DNA of 64,000 nucleotides from Beroe forskalii (lineage: Eukaryota > Ctenophora > Nuda > Beroida > Beroidae): assembly GCA_011033025.1 (NCBI GenBank), contig WFMF01000052.1, positions 62,001 to 126,000 of the forward strand. The letters are read 5' to 3'. The translations under genes were made by a program, and so were the position numbers. The notes under the pieces were generated by a model, which saw only the letters and a list, made by a program, of their open reading frames with translations, had not been told where the DNA came from and searched no databases. Numbering within the stretch: position 1 is the stretch's first letter; every line of letters begins with the position of its first letter. Of this stretch, positions 1 to 12,128 are shown in pieces.

Positions 1-61
1 CAGATTACACTACTTTACTAAGACAAAAGATAATATTATTTCCACATAGCAACCTGAGTAC

Positions 62-3000
62 CCTGTAGAACTCGAAGAAGAGTCTGCCGGTGCCCTGGTA
101 GATTCCCTTTCTAGCAGGGTTCACATGGGAGAGCTCATTGCACGGACTTCCTCCCATGACCAGATCAAATGGTCCAAGCTCTCGTATCTGTAAAGTTATA
201 TTCTTATATATCTTGGACATAATTCTCCCCTTTTAAGTATTGATACCTTTAATCTTTTATTTCGACTGCATTGATGCCTCTATTTCGGGAAATACAGTAC
301 CCGTTTGAGAGTGAGCTTCTTAATGTCTCCTATCTGAACAACATGGGGGTGGTGAACAAGTGACACTTTGATAGCTTCTTCATCAATCTCACTCGATATG
401 TACTTACTGATCTGAAATAAAACATTTTCCTTGGGCCGTCAAAGCCTGGCAAGAAAGATGCTCTGTAGCATAATAATGTCCCGCTTAGGCTTTTCGCCCT
501 TGGCTGACACCATGGTCCTCTGTTTATGAACATGGCCATCGGCCGAGGCCAGGGGTGGTCAGAGGACTGCTGCCTTGCACTGGTATTCTACCTAAATATG
601 ATAACAATTAAATAAAAAAGCTACTGGGTAAAGTGTATGGAGATAATGCACTGATTTTCATGAGCGATAAAGCGTTGTATTGAATAAAAGTTAAGCTGTT
701 AAGTTCTGTACCAAGATATCATTGCAATTATATTATCAGTTAATAACATGTTAGACAATGAACCAAGAGCAGTGCAAGACATCAATGGAAATCGTTAATA
801 ATGACCTGGTAATTTTAAGTCGGTAAGTAGCAACCAGTATTTACTTACTAAAGGCTTAAGTTATAATAATCAATCAAAACGTAGTCACTGAGTTTATGGT
901 GTAATTCAACATTCAATACCTGCAAACCAACCCTATTGAGAGCCACAAGTCCTGTTGATATCCCATCAAACAAGCTGAGCACTCTGATGGGTTTCCTTTG
1001 GGGTACAGGAGGAACTGGGTATGGGATGTAGACATTGTAATCGCAATCTTTACTATCACTTTTCATCAGCAATGTTTTCAACTGCTCCTGAAAGGGTGAA
1101 GTACCGACAGTGACTATTACTTTCTTATCATTATCAAGGCAGCAAATTAAAAAGAAATAAGAGCATCAGTCTAAGTGTGAATGCTGCGTTTTGGGAATAT
1201 TGAACGTATTGTCATTTTTTTCTTGAAAGAGGATACCACTACCTCAATACAAAATAATGACTCATATCAGGGGGCTGGCAAGCCCCCCGCGGCGGTTTGC
1301 GAGCCCGAGGGCCCGAAGGGCCCGAGGGTGAGCATTGGACGGCGGTCCTAACAGTGCGAGGGCCGAAGGCCCGAGCCGCGAGCCCGAGGACCCGAAGGGT
1401 CCGAGGGCGAGCATTGGACGGCGGACCTAACAGTGCGAGGGCCGAAGGCCCGAGCGCGAGCCCGAGGACCCGAAGGGTCCGAGGGCGAGCATTGAACGGC
1501 GATCCTTACAGTAAACGTGCTTCCGGACATCGGAAGTGAGTTTTGTTAACTTTGCTTGCCAGCCCCCAACTATATGTTTTTATGGATTCGCTATATTTCA
1601 CGTTGAAATTTGAGTAAGTTCCCGTTGCCGAAATAGCACCAAAATTTGAACATCGCATGTTTAGAGGTCAAAGGTGCAACTGTCAAAATTTCAGGTCAAT
1701 CAGATGAAAAAGGGCCGAGTTATTACAACTTGAATATTGCCAAAATCGAGGGTGTTCTTGTTAAATTGGGTTACGACCATATAAGTATATACATATAGAC
1801 ATAGGTATATACATATCGAGAGACTTTTTTAGTGAAAGAAGTATACCCTATTTAAACGGCCATATCTCGGGAACGGTAAAAGATACAGAGCTCATCGACC
1901 CAGTGTTGGAAAGTAGAAGGATAGAACTTGCGAATAATGCCCTTAAAAACTTTTTTACGTCACGATAATGACGTCATAATGACGTCACAAAACTAAGAAT
2001 TTCAAATGTCGATTTTCCCAAAAATAGGCGTTTTTTAACGCCATTTTTCGGTATGAAGCTTTCGAGATAGGGAAAAATGCTCCTCCTAGCGTAGAAAGGA
2101 AATTTAATGTACTTTTCAAAAATGTGGTTTAAAAGTTCTGAACTCCCCAGCATCATTGAGATATATGCGATTGTTTGAAACACTTTGACACGAAAAAAAT
2201 CCCAAAAAATGGCAAAACTTGTGAAGCTAGTGGAGAGAGAACGGGACAATCCCAGAACTTCATCTTTGGATATGTTGTCGGTCATAGTCCCATACCAATT
2301 GTGTTAATGAATGGGTCTCAGATAGCTTAACTAATTTTATGACGTAATTGTGACGTCATCAGTAATGCTAGGTAACGCGAATTTTTACGCGCGATATGAT
2401 GCCAAATTTCAATATCTGGGCACAGAAAAAGGGTGATATTTTTTCCCAAAACCAAAAAGGATTTGGTTGTGATGGTCCGCGGCGGTTTTAAGGCGTTCTT
2501 TACTGTAAAACCCATGATATGAGAAAGAACGCGACGGTTAAAACTGCTGCAACGTCACAATATACACCATTCACGTAACTTTAATGCATCGAAAAAGTGC
2601 CGTTGCGGCAGTTTTAACCGTCGCGTTCTTTCTCATATCATGGGTTTTACAGTAAAGAACGCCTTAAAACCGCCGCGGACCATCACAACCAAATCCTTTT
2701 TGGTTTTGGGAAAAAATGTAGTATATATTTCTATGTTTCCATATAAGATACCTTGACAATAAGACAATACCTGCCAGTCCTTCCTTCGTGATAGACTTCC
2801 CATCTTTCCGGTCTCAGAGCACAGGATACAAAGCCAGGGCTTAGGCAGATCTTCAGCAGTTTTCATGGACTTTGTGTAACAGAATCGACTCATACAGTCG
2901 TGGCAATATGGTCTTCCACACTGCAACTCATCACAGATGAGCAGTAGATTTTCTCCATTGTTACAAATGGAGCAATAGAAACCTGGATGTAAGGATTCTA

Positions 3001-6000
3001 CTTTAACTTTGTCACGGGAATCAAATTTCTTTGAAGAAAATGAAGCACTTAATAAACAAAAATGGGTTTATTGGTTTTTTGCTTCAAATTAACAACTTAA
3101 CTTAGTGACGAAATGATGAAATATAATATAATATGGAATTTTGATTTATTGAATCTTTAGGAATTTTGGGCTTTCATGCGAGCAGATATCTTGAAATCTC
3201 AAGCCACTTATTTTCTGGTTTGTGATGTCTATAAAAGTATAAAAGTGAAACTTGAAAGTGAAAGTTTTGTTTGAATAAAGTTTCGTTTTGACGCCTAGAA
3301 AAAAGAACTCAAGAAATAAGCCTTATCCCTTCATCGGTTTGTCATCTCTTTGCACAGATACTTACTCGGGAAAAGTAAGGACAGAGAACTATAAATCTCT
3401 ACATATACCAGAATGTATACATACGTATACCTTATCTAATATCTATTATTGCAAAATTGCAGCAACACGCATGCAAATTTATTTTGATAAGATCCTACTA
3501 CTATTATACATCATAAAATTTATATACAATTATGGATAGCCAAAAACAATTGAAAATTGTTTGGGTTCCGCAGCCACTCCAGTACCTAAAATTATACGAT
3601 TAAAACTATTGATATGAGTTTCAATCGCAGCCTGTCCGTGGCGGTGTGCTTTGGTTACTAAGAAATAAGCAGAACTTAGCATTCATCAACTCACTGCCGT
3701 TTGAATCTCCTTAATCAAGCGTGAGTTAACGCGTAAAGAAAGTACCTATAATTTTGAGCATTCTTTTACTTGTGAGGTTCACGTGAAAAGGCTTGAACGC
3801 TTGCTAAAATTAATCGTACATTCATCTCTATTAATTGATGATTGAAATCGTCAACTTGCAGCGACATGAGTTCACTACTTTACCAATGCCGTTAGGAAAC
3901 ACGAAGTCACACTTATTACGGTTGGAGTCACAGCATCGCAATTGTGAAGATATTCGACAAGAATGAAGTACTGTATAATAAGCTCACATCATTTACGTGA
4001 CCAAGATATTTCTTAGTAACCAAAGCACACCGCCACGGACAGGCTGCGATTGAAACTCATATCAATAGTTTTAATCGTATAATTTTAGGTACTGGAGTGG
4101 CTGCGGAACCCAAACAATTTTCAATTGTTTTTGGCTATCCATATCACTCTTTTTTGGCATAAAACTTACGACATTCAGTTCAAATTGTGATGCTTACTTT
4201 AATTGGTCAATCTGTTATCTCATTGCCAATTAACTAATGGAGCGGTTGGCAACCGGTGCTTGAATGAAAAGAATAAATCGTAGTTTCGACGTAAATTAAT
4301 AATGCCGTTATTAGGATTAAGACGCTATCATATTTTTTGAGTTATACGCGATAATTACTTTAACTGGCCAATTTCCTAATTAAGTGGTTGGCAGCCGGTA
4401 CTTAAATAAGAGGAATAAATCGTAATTGCGGCTTAAGTCACAAATGCTGCTGAAATTAAGACGCAATCATATTTACTTTTTAAGTTATAGGCGATAATTA
4501 CTTTAATTGGTCAATTAATTAATTAAGCATTTGGCAACCGGTACTGAAATGAAACGAATAAATTGTAGTTTCGACGTAAGTTAATAATGCCGTTAGAATT
4601 AAGACGCTATCATTTCAACTTTTTGAGTTATACACGATAATTACTTCAATTGGCCAATTAACTAATTAAGCAGTTGGCAACCGGTAAAAAATATATATGA
4701 ATAAACCGTAATTGGGGCTTAAGTAAATAATGCCGTTGGAATTGAGACGCTATCATTTTTACTTTTTGAGTTATATGCGATAATTACTTTAATTGGCCAA
4801 TTAACTAATTAAGAATTTGGCAACCGGTACTTGAATGAAACGAATAAATTGTAGTTTCGGCATAAGTTAATAATGCCGTTAAAATTAAGACGCTATCATT
4901 TTTACTTTTTGAGTTATACACGATAATTACTTTAATTGACCAATTAACTAATTAAGCGGTTGGCAACCGGTACTTAAATGAAACGAATAAATCGTAGTTT
5001 CGACGTAAGTTAATAATGCCGTTTAAATTAAGACGTTATCATTTTTACTTTTTGAGTTATACGCGATAATTACTTTAATTGGCCAATTAACCAATTAAGG
5101 AATTGTCATTTTCAAAATTTCATATAGCCTAATGCACGCACATCATTCTGAAGTTTTATATGCCGTTGAGATTATAATTCTATCTTTTATAGTTCTCGAG
5201 AACACTCAAACACAATTTTATCATCGTCGGGTCAGTCCATGTTCTAATTTTTGATAAAATAGCGTTTTTTGATAATTTATTGTGAAAAACGACGCGGTCG
5301 ATTTTCATGAAATTTTCAGGGTTTGTTATTCGTGTCAAGGACTATGTCTGTGCAAATTTTCGTGACAAACGGATAAAATTAACAGGTTAAAAGCGCGACT
5401 CGAAAATCGCGATTTTCGCAATTCACTGTATTTTTATATAATAGGCGCTGGCAACGTATTTTTTCAATACTTGAAAACGGTTCCAAGCAATAATTTTAAT
5501 TTAATCAGAATAGAACATTGTAAGAGGAATATTCACCAGCTTGTGAGATTGAGAAGATCATTCATCAACACGAGAAACCGACACAACAACGACAGTTGCA
5601 TGTTCTAACCAATCTAACCAATAGAATGTATGACTATGATGAATGATATATCCATTGAATATCACAAGAACACGGCGTTTTAATTGTTACAATTAAAGAT
5701 GTTCGTAACCACTTGGTACTGTCCTTTTCTGTCAGCTGTATGTTCTAACCAATTAACTTCAGAATGTATGATCATGATGAATGATATATTCATTGAAATA
5801 TCACAAGAACACGGCGTTTTAAATGTTACAATTGAAGATGTTCGTAACCACTCTACTCGTCCTATTTCTGATTAAATTGACGAAGAAATCCCTATTCTAC
5901 ACACCTACCACTCTTAGCACTTCATGCTGGTATTACCGGCTTGTTCGGAGTGTCTGGCCAGCAGTCCCGGCCCTTCGGGCCGGGACTGCTGGCCTGTACG

Positions 6001-7369
6001 GCTGCCCTCGGTCCTTCGGGCCGAGGGCATCTGCCCTTCGGGCAGATGCCCTCGGATGGAGGGACTTTTCCGTGGCTGCGGGCGCTTGCCAGCGCCCTGA
6101 TAAACCGTTGATCGATCGACCAATTCCATTTGATCGACCGACGAATGTTACGGCCGCCTCATTGATAGGTGACAGCAATAAAATGATTTGTGTACCTGTT
6201 TCATCCTCATTGCACAACAGAGTACCCTGCAAAAATTCTTGCATGCAAACTTTGCAAAGGTAGCACCTTTCAAATAGTGGATGAGAATGTTGAACATTAT
6301 TTGTTTGGCAAACCATACAAAATATCTTCTCATATAGAATACACGAAATTTCTGTATCACCATTGAGTTCTCTGGGGTCAGTTACAGTTTTAAAATAAGA
6401 ATCGGTAGGGCTCCACTCTCTTGGTGGTCCATTAGGAACAAAGCCTCCTAGAGCCCACTGTACCAGTCTCTCAAGAGCTGCCTCATCAATATTGACAGAA
6501 TCAGGAGCATGGATTTCGGAGTAGTTGCAACTTTGTGCAACATCTGATAAAACATCGTATAAAGCAACCTTGTACAATCCACTTCGAGTTGGTTGGTATA
6601 ATTCAGCAAATTTTGTAATAGGAAGAAGATACTTGATTTCAATTAAAGACTTGGTACAGTCTCCAAACCAATAAACAAGACGTTCTTGAGCATCACGTGG
6701 GTGTGGTCTGTTTTTTGGATCAGCAATCTAAAAAATAATAAATTATAATATGTTGAATTTCTTTAATTAGCTATTCATCATATCAACTTATCAGGGCATT
6801 GTGGTGTCTTACTGTATACTATGAATCTGTATATCTTTTGCAAGAAGAAGTCCATTTATTGTCACTGAATCAAGTCATTATTCGAACAAACATTGAAGGC
6901 CAGAAGGCATTGGTTATTGAGAAAGGTACAGTAATTGTTCAATTCCATGCTGCAAAAGACATCTCACAGAAGCATAAGACAGCATAACTATAAATAAAGG
7001 ATTGCCAGGTCTAATACAGAGATAAAGAAATGCATCCAAGAAGGATGAGTCATTTCCGATTTTAGAAAAAAAAAGTGCAAGACGACTTACCAAGCCAGGC
7101 CACCAGCCATGTTTAGGAAGTCTTCCAAAAACAAATGAACCAACTTCTGGAGATTTATAACCTAAATGATTAGAGGGACTGCTTCTTCTTAAATTTGATA
7201 AACATTTCAATAACTTAGTTCTCTTATTTTGATATGATGATAACTGTGCTTTATTAGGCGATGTCAATCCACTGTCGATGATCACCAGTGACAATTTTCT
7301 TTTTTGCGAAAATCCTGATAAGCCACATTTCGTATTGGTTTCCTCCACAGATTCTATGACAGAATTCAT
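62..7369 (-). CDS. DNMT3: DNA (cytosine-5)-methyltransferase 3-like gene, copy 1, six exons, 3' end off the window
   Basis: Exons that join in phase are 7369-7091, 6727-6196, 2982-2771, 1087-920, 411-301 and 187-62 (the last donor is less certain). The chosen start is the ATG at 7369. A PWWP domain is split over exon 1 (GWWPGL) and exon 2 (VYWFGD, then WALGGF). The ADD zinc-finger module spans the end of exon 2 (CMVC, CYLCKVC) and exon 3 (CSIC, CHDC, CILC, then SRRKDWQ). The methyltransferase domain starts in exon 4 with motif I ([11 protein letters not shown]), continues in exon 5 ([19 protein letters not shown]) and reaches motif IV in exon 6 ([15 protein letters not shown]), which carries the catalytic Cys. 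Motifs VI-X lie beyond the left edge. Family knowledge: nuclear de novo CpG methylation, with ADD reading the H3 tail and PWWP reading H3K36 methylation. The two longest introns contain insertions missing from copy 2. No frameshift is visible in these exons. Confidence 0.93.
1297..1530. repeat. GC-rich tandem repeat, about 78-bp unit, roughly three copies
   Basis: Three diverged units carry the core CCCGAAGGG/CCGAGGGCGAGCATTG followed by ACGGCGG and a second GGCCGAAGGCCCGAG segment. ORFs on both strands are simple translations of the repeat (Arg/Gly/Pro-rich) and are not taken as genes. The same CCCTTCGGG-type core recurs in the hairpins at 5956-6050. Confidence 0.8.
2438..2717. repeat. Long hairpin: two 117-bp arms around a 46-bp loop
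   Basis: The arms at 2438-2554 and 2601-2717 are almost perfect reverse complements (one mismatch near the loop: GCTGCAACG against CGTTGCGGC). They end in TTTTTTCCCAAAACC and GGTTTTGGGAAAAAA. The right end coincides with the junction to intron sequence shared with copy 2, so the hairpin forms one end of the insertion. Confidence 0.9.
3533..4141. mobile_element. 609-bp MITE-like element with 134-bp terminal inverted repeats and TA target duplication
   Basis: The arms 3533-3666 and 4008-4141 are reverse complements, starting TGGATAGCC and ending GGCTATCCA. TA dinucleotides flank both ends (3531-3532, 4142-4143), which fits a Tc1/mariner-type non-autonomous element. The 341-bp centre has no ORF. 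It is the leftmost part of a roughly 2.57-kb block missing from DNMT3 copy 2. Confidence 0.85.
4190..5105. repeat. Tandem satellite, 143-144-bp unit, about 6.5 copies
   Basis: The phrase GATAATTACTTTAATTGGCC recurs at about 4349, 4492, 4636, 4778, 4921 and 5066. Each unit continues with TTGGCAACCGGTACTT, a GAATAAAT(C/T)GTAGTTTCG segment, AATGCCGTT and AAGACGCTATCAT. Units differ by scattered substitutions and short indels. The array lies in a DNMT3 intron and is missing from copy 2. Confidence 0.9.
5600..5852. repeat. Two direct copies of a 140-bp unit
   Basis: The segment from TGTTCTAACC to GATGTTCGTAACCAC occurs at 5601-5712 and 5741-5852, with shared GAACACGGCGTTTTAA and GATGAATGATATAT phrases. 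It belongs to the composite insertion in the DNMT3 intron. Short ORFs over it are translations of the repeat. Confidence 0.8.
5956..6050. repeat. Three consecutive GC-rich hairpins, each with a TTC loop
   Basis: Hairpin 1 (5956-5994) has perfect 18-bp arms around TTC. Hairpin 2 (6004-6028) has 11-bp arms with one mismatch. Hairpin 3 (6026-6050) has perfect 11-bp arms. Every centre reads CC-TTC-GGG. They sit at the right end of the composite insertion, about 140 bp downstream of the DNMT3 exon 2 donor. They may be terminal structures of a mobile element or just a GC-rich repeat. Confidence 0.85.
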
Positions 7370-7529
7370 CACAATCAATTAAAAATTACGATGCCATCGA
7401 TATCCAATCCACCATACTGTCTCATAACTTTCTAAGTAATAACTTAACCTTAGTTTCCAAATTATTTATATCAGTAACATTTACTCAGTATTTATTTTAT
7501 GTTTGTCATGTACCAATACACCAATTGCT

Positions 7530-7690
7530 TCAATGGGGTTATACTCAAGAGTCGCATTGTTTCAATTGATCTGAGTAAATTTTGATATTCCTCTAACTTT
7601 TTAAGGAACTCGTTTAGTGAAACAAGGGATTATTATTCAAAAATATTTTCAATGATCGACATCATCTTCAGTTCTGAAAATTAAAAATTA
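7530..7690. mobile_element. Half copy of a foldback element (family of 30366-30606)
   Basis: The stretch from GGGGTTATACTCAAGAGTC through GATCGACATCATCTTCAG matches the reverse complement of the right arm of the element near 30510-30645. Only one arm is present, so this is a solo or truncated copy. It lies just upstream of the DNMT3 copy 1 start. The rest of 7380-8030 shows no coding signal. Confidence 0.7.
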
Positions 7691-8029
7691 GTTATTGAAA
7701 TGAAAAATCTGAAAATTAAGTTAAAATAAAAATTGAAATTATAAAAGTATAAAGTTATAATTACGTCTTAAAATTGTCAAAATATAGATTATACAAATAT
7801 TGGTAAATGTATACAATATACAATGTTACAAATACTACAATAATATACGCGTCAAAAACTGGAACTGTAAACATCAACCTTATAGCATACATACGAGGCT
7901 GCTACACACATTATACACAACATACTACCAAGCTCCTACACTATGATACATTCTCGATTCCTGGTTTAACTGTTCTTACACATAATGCCTATGTTACGAT
8001 GTTACACTACATTATATACACTGATCAAC

Positions 8030-8566
8030 GTACAATGAATTTCATAGTGTCAACCAGTTCTTCCTTATTATTGAAGCTCGGTTTGTCCTTATGTATTTTG
8101 ATAGCCTCTGATATCTTACGTCGTACACTGTTTGATTGTTTGTCTATACCTAAATGTGAACATAAGTTTACACTGATTTTCATTCACGTGGTATTTTGCA
8201 TAATAGCATAATGTTTCCCAATACCATTGGATGAGTAACTAGCAGGATTGTTACCCGCCCTAGTATGTTCCATGAATCTATCATGAGCAGGTCTGTCCGT
8301 TTCGCCTTCATAGAACTATAGAAGTCCTGACTACCATTACATAGTAAACAGTTAACTCGATAATATCGAGTTAACTGTATATATTATACTCCATGCTTCA
8401 TAGCACAAGTACCATTCGTGATGTTGGGACATATTTGGCACTTTTTAGGGTTGCCTAAAACACATGTTGGTTTATCGAATGGTCTGGAGCAGCAAAACAT
8501 TTGGACACTTGCCATTATTGGCATCTCTTTGTGCGTGTGGTTTTTATTGATATGAATACTGTACAT
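8030..8566 (-). pseudogene. Decayed Penelope-like retroelement 3' end (GIY-YIG endonuclease region)
   Basis: On the minus strand the first frame reads CQICPNITNG, a Cys-rich segment like that preceding the GIY-YIG domain. After frame changes it continues FYEGETDRPAHDRFMEH, then HYAIMQNTT and, past a stop, RRKISEAIKIHKDKPSFNN and KEEL. This order (GET.R....RF..H, then EA..I...P..NN..E) is typical of the C-terminal endonuclease of Penelope-like elements. At least two frame shifts and several stops are present, and no reverse transcriptase domain remains. The family assignment rests on these motifs alone. Confidence 0.65.
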
Positions 8567-9839
8567 ATATATAATATTGTTTCAAAACCCTTATGGGTAC
8601 CCCACCGTGGGTTTTTGACAGGGTGAGTAAGCTGACTTCCTTTCCTAATTTTTTGTATTATATTCTTATATTGGTATGTTATCTAGCATTGTATTGGGTA
8701 TACAGTGCGATTCCCTAATTTGGTGTGTTTGCCTAGTAGTGGATGATCAGTTTATTTGATGTTTTAGTAACGCAATGTAGTGGATTATTGGGTGAATAGA
8801 CATAATTCCCTTATTCCATGTTTATATAGTAATGTAACGTAATGTAGGTTCTGTAGTACAGCGAAATTCCTTTATCTAGTGTGTTGTTAATTAACTGTTT
8901 AGAGTTGGGTGAAAAGACTAAAATCCCATATAAACATATAATTCCTGTGATACAATAATTTTGCATGTAGTGTTGAATTGGGTGAACAGCATGAAATCCA
9001 CTGTTTGGTGAGTTAATATAATGTTTCAGTGTTGCATATTATTGCTTTATTGGGTGGATAAAGTTAATTCCCTTGAAGTTGTTGTTACTATAGGATTACA
9101 TTACATAGGATTACATAGTAAGCGATGATGTTCTCTTATTTGATGTTTTAAAGTGCATTATTTTGTTCAGACAAGTTATACTGTGTTATACTGTGTTTTT
9201 TATAATCGAAGTTGCGAGTGGTATAGCGTGTTGACAGGAATGATATTGTCATGGTGATCAGGATTCAGGAGTTACCATCAATGTGTAGTGTAGTCATGGG
9301 GCTTAGAAATGCACTGTTCTGAAAGATCATTTTGGTAAGATTTGTCCCTTATGGTTCTTGTGCCTCGTCTGCTGTGATGATGTGTGCGAGCACCGGGGCA
9401 TCACACACATGCCACACATCACAAGCATTTTGGGATTAGAGATGTGTTTTCGACATCTGATGGGTTGTGGCAACCCTCCAGATGTAGACTAGCATAGTGC
9501 AATGCTAGCGCTCCTTAGCTCAGACCTAAGCTGCCAGGGACAGAACAGAAAGGCCAGTTTCCAGGGTCGCCACGTGGAGGAGAGCAATTGACCCCAGGTT
9601 CTGTTCAGACCAAACTATTGTGTCAAATGAACTTGGTTGATCCAAATTTTCAAATTGTTTTCCTTAGCACAATGAAAGGAGCAAGATTTCTTTGTTTTCT
9701 ATATAATTCAAATTTGTTTGCAAAAAATAATTCATGTGCCATTATAATATGCTACACTTGAAAGATCAAGACACTTTATTGCCACTTTATTGCCTGCCAT
9801 GATATTATTTTGAAATATAAGCTCAATTAACTTAATGGT
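8567..9839. other. Noncoding, weakly repetitive DNA
   Basis: No ORF of note. Between about 8690 and 9080 a loose motif resembling GGGTGAA-AG-AAATTCC recurs at irregular 60-100-bp spacing, suggesting an old tandem repeat. A GC-richer stretch (9360-9600) has no recognised content. Confidence 0.4.
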
Positions 9840-12032
9840 AGAGGGAGTGTCACTGTCCCAATTGTCCCTGTCCCAATTTGTCAATTTACTTTTTTGAGTT
9901 TAGGACTGGTTTTTGGGACAATTTGGACAACTACCTTTTTAACCTCCAATATTTTAGTCGGGTAAAATATAGTCGGAATTATTATAGTCGTAAAATGTTA
10001 GTCACATAGGGTCTGAGCATATGGTCAGCAGAAATTTAAGTCAGCATTTTTGGTGATTTTTAACCTCAAACTTCGATTTTCAAAGCATTTTTCTTAAACT
10101 TCTTTGATCTACAATTATCGAAAATCATAAATTTTAGTATGGCTGACTGAGTAAATCCCTACAACCTTCTTAATTCTTACAAAACCACGCTAGAATGACG
10201 TCATAACAATCCATTTTCAGACCAGGTTGCACTCTCATGAATGCTGAATTGCAAGACCTACAAAAATTATACTTGCGCTTTCTATAGTCGGTTTCCCGAA
10301 TTTATAGTCGAAATTTGAATTTTGACTCAAATAGTAATACAGTCAACTTCTACACCAAGCGATGGTTTTTTGCATGAAAAATCGATCTAACAACTTTCCA
10401 CACCTCTCCGAGGTGTTGAAAGTGCCAAAAAACTCATTTTTTCATTGATCCGATATATAAAAATTTCGGCTCAGGAAGGTCGTAGATACTTCGTTTTGGG
10501 CGGAAAATCTTCGCAATGGCCATGTTTATCTACGACTTGCTAACAAAAATATGCCCTTAAATGCTTAGGAACGGAATTATGGGCGAAAGCTAAAATTTTG
10601 GTACCCACAAGCCCTGATTAAGGCAAATTTTGTATCTCAGTCCGGGAAGATCGTAGAGACTTCATCTTGTGCACAATGGCCATGTTTATATACGACTTTT
10701 TGATGAACATGTGCCCTAAAGTGCTCGGGAAAGGAATTTTGGGCAAAAAAGTGATTTTTTGGGCGGGGCAAGTCTAGGTAGGTACTTAAATATTAATTTA
10801 AAGATTTAATATTATTTCTTCATCATTGAAGTATTGTGATGCATTGTTTTTGAGTCTCATGGTACAACTGATATTTCAAATTTTTTGAAATCATCAAAAT
10901 ATCAATAATATTGTGTTGGGATATATTGTTATCAATCAATGCTACAATTTTAGTTTGAATATTCATTTCTGTTATCTGTTGTACAAATCAAAAATTATGG
11001 ATGCATTAGTCAAACATCACACAGTCAAGCAGATTTATCAATTACTCATTGAGAATTGCGGGAACTTGGTACTTTGGTACTCTGCCGATGGATCCTCACT
11101 GGGGCTTCCAGGGGCCTCACGAGGGCTTCCTGGGACCTTCCTGGGGACTTCTCAGCTACTTTCCGATGACTTCCCAGTGACTTCCCCGGAACTTCCCAGG
11201 GGCTTCCTGAGCATTTTATGGCACATGTTCATTAACAAGTCTTATATAACCATGGCCATTGTGCACATTTTCATGCCCAAAAGTCTCTATGATCTTTCTG
11301 GATTGAGATACAAAATTCGCCTTAATCAGAGCTTGAGGGTACCAAAATTTTAGTTTTTGGCCATTATAACTCCTTTCCTGAGTATTTTAGTTCACATGTT
11401 CATTAAAAAGTCTTACATAAACATGTCCATTGCGAACATTTTCCCACCCAAGATGAAGTCTCTACAACCTTCCTGAGCCGAGATATGAAAATCGCATAAA
11501 TCAGGTCTTGCACCTGCCCAAAAAATCGGTCTTTCGCCTATAAATTTGTTCCTGAGCATTTTAGGCACATGTTCATTAACAAGTCGAATATAAACATGGC
11601 CATTGCGCACATTCAGAGAGGTGTGGAAAGTTGTTAGATTGATTTTTCATGCAAAAAAATCCATGGAAACCATGCAAAATCGTTTGGTGTAGAATTTGTC
11701 CACTTTTAAATCCAATTTTGACTGTATTATAGGCCAACTATATTTTCGGAGGTTAAGATGTAGGTTATTAAGGTAAGCCCCAGTTGTCTCTGTAACTTTT
11801 GTCCCAAATGTCCCATTTGTCACTGTCCGAATTCATTTTTAGAGTCTAATTTTTCTCTGTCTCAGTTGTCCCAATTATCCCATTTGTCCCAATTTTCCCA
11901 GTCCACATTCACTGTTTTGAGTCCTACTTGTTCCATATTTTTCTCTGTCCCAATTGTCCCATTTGTCCTAATTGCCCATGTCCCAAGCCACTTTTTCTTG
12001 AGTTTGGGACAATTGGGACAGTGACACCCCCC
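9840..12032. mobile_element. 2.2-kb foldback element with 6-bp target duplication
   Basis: Flanking AATGGT occurs at 9834-9839 and 12033-12038. The ends are inverted: GTGTCACTGTCCCAATTGTC on the left and GACAATTGGGACAGTGACAC on the right. Long diverged arms follow; for example, the phrase with CAACTTTCCACACCTCTC near 10385 is reversed near 11620, and AATGGCCATGTTTAT near 10517 and 10675 is reversed near 11250, 11420 and 11590. The centre (11085-11215) has short GGGGCTTCC/GGGACTTCC repeats. Just inside each end are TGTCCCA-type minisatellites (9860-9890, 11790-11980). No transposase is present. Its right end lies 96 bp before the P450 start codon. Confidence 0.8.
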
Positions 12033-12128
12033 AATGGTGAGTGGGAATTTCACATCCATAAAGCAAATTTTTGAAGCTTATACAGGACAAATCAGTGTTT
12101 CAATATAATATACCAAACCACCCATAGG

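Larger units (their letters stand above)
1270..2717. mobile_element. Composite insertion in the DNMT3 copy 1 intron between exons 3 and 4
   Basis: DNMT3 copy 2 lacks this block: its intron runs straight through near 62795-62805, so an approximate empty site is available. The left part (1270-1567) is a GC-rich block bounded by a 13-bp inverted repeat, GGGGGCTGGCAAG at 1270-1282 and its complement at 1555-1567. The middle part is AT-rich noncoding DNA with several GACGTCA motifs (1970-1990, 2340-2360). The right part is a long hairpin (2438-2717). No transposase ORF is present, so it is non-autonomous or a nest of two elements. Exact ends and the target duplication are not resolved. Confidence 0.7.

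Noticed and set aside
5823-6577. ORFs spanning the TTC-loop hairpins into the DNMT3 exon
   Set aside because: The minus-strand one is the real DNMT3 exon 2 read past its donor at 6195; the plus-strand one is a shadow of the hairpins.
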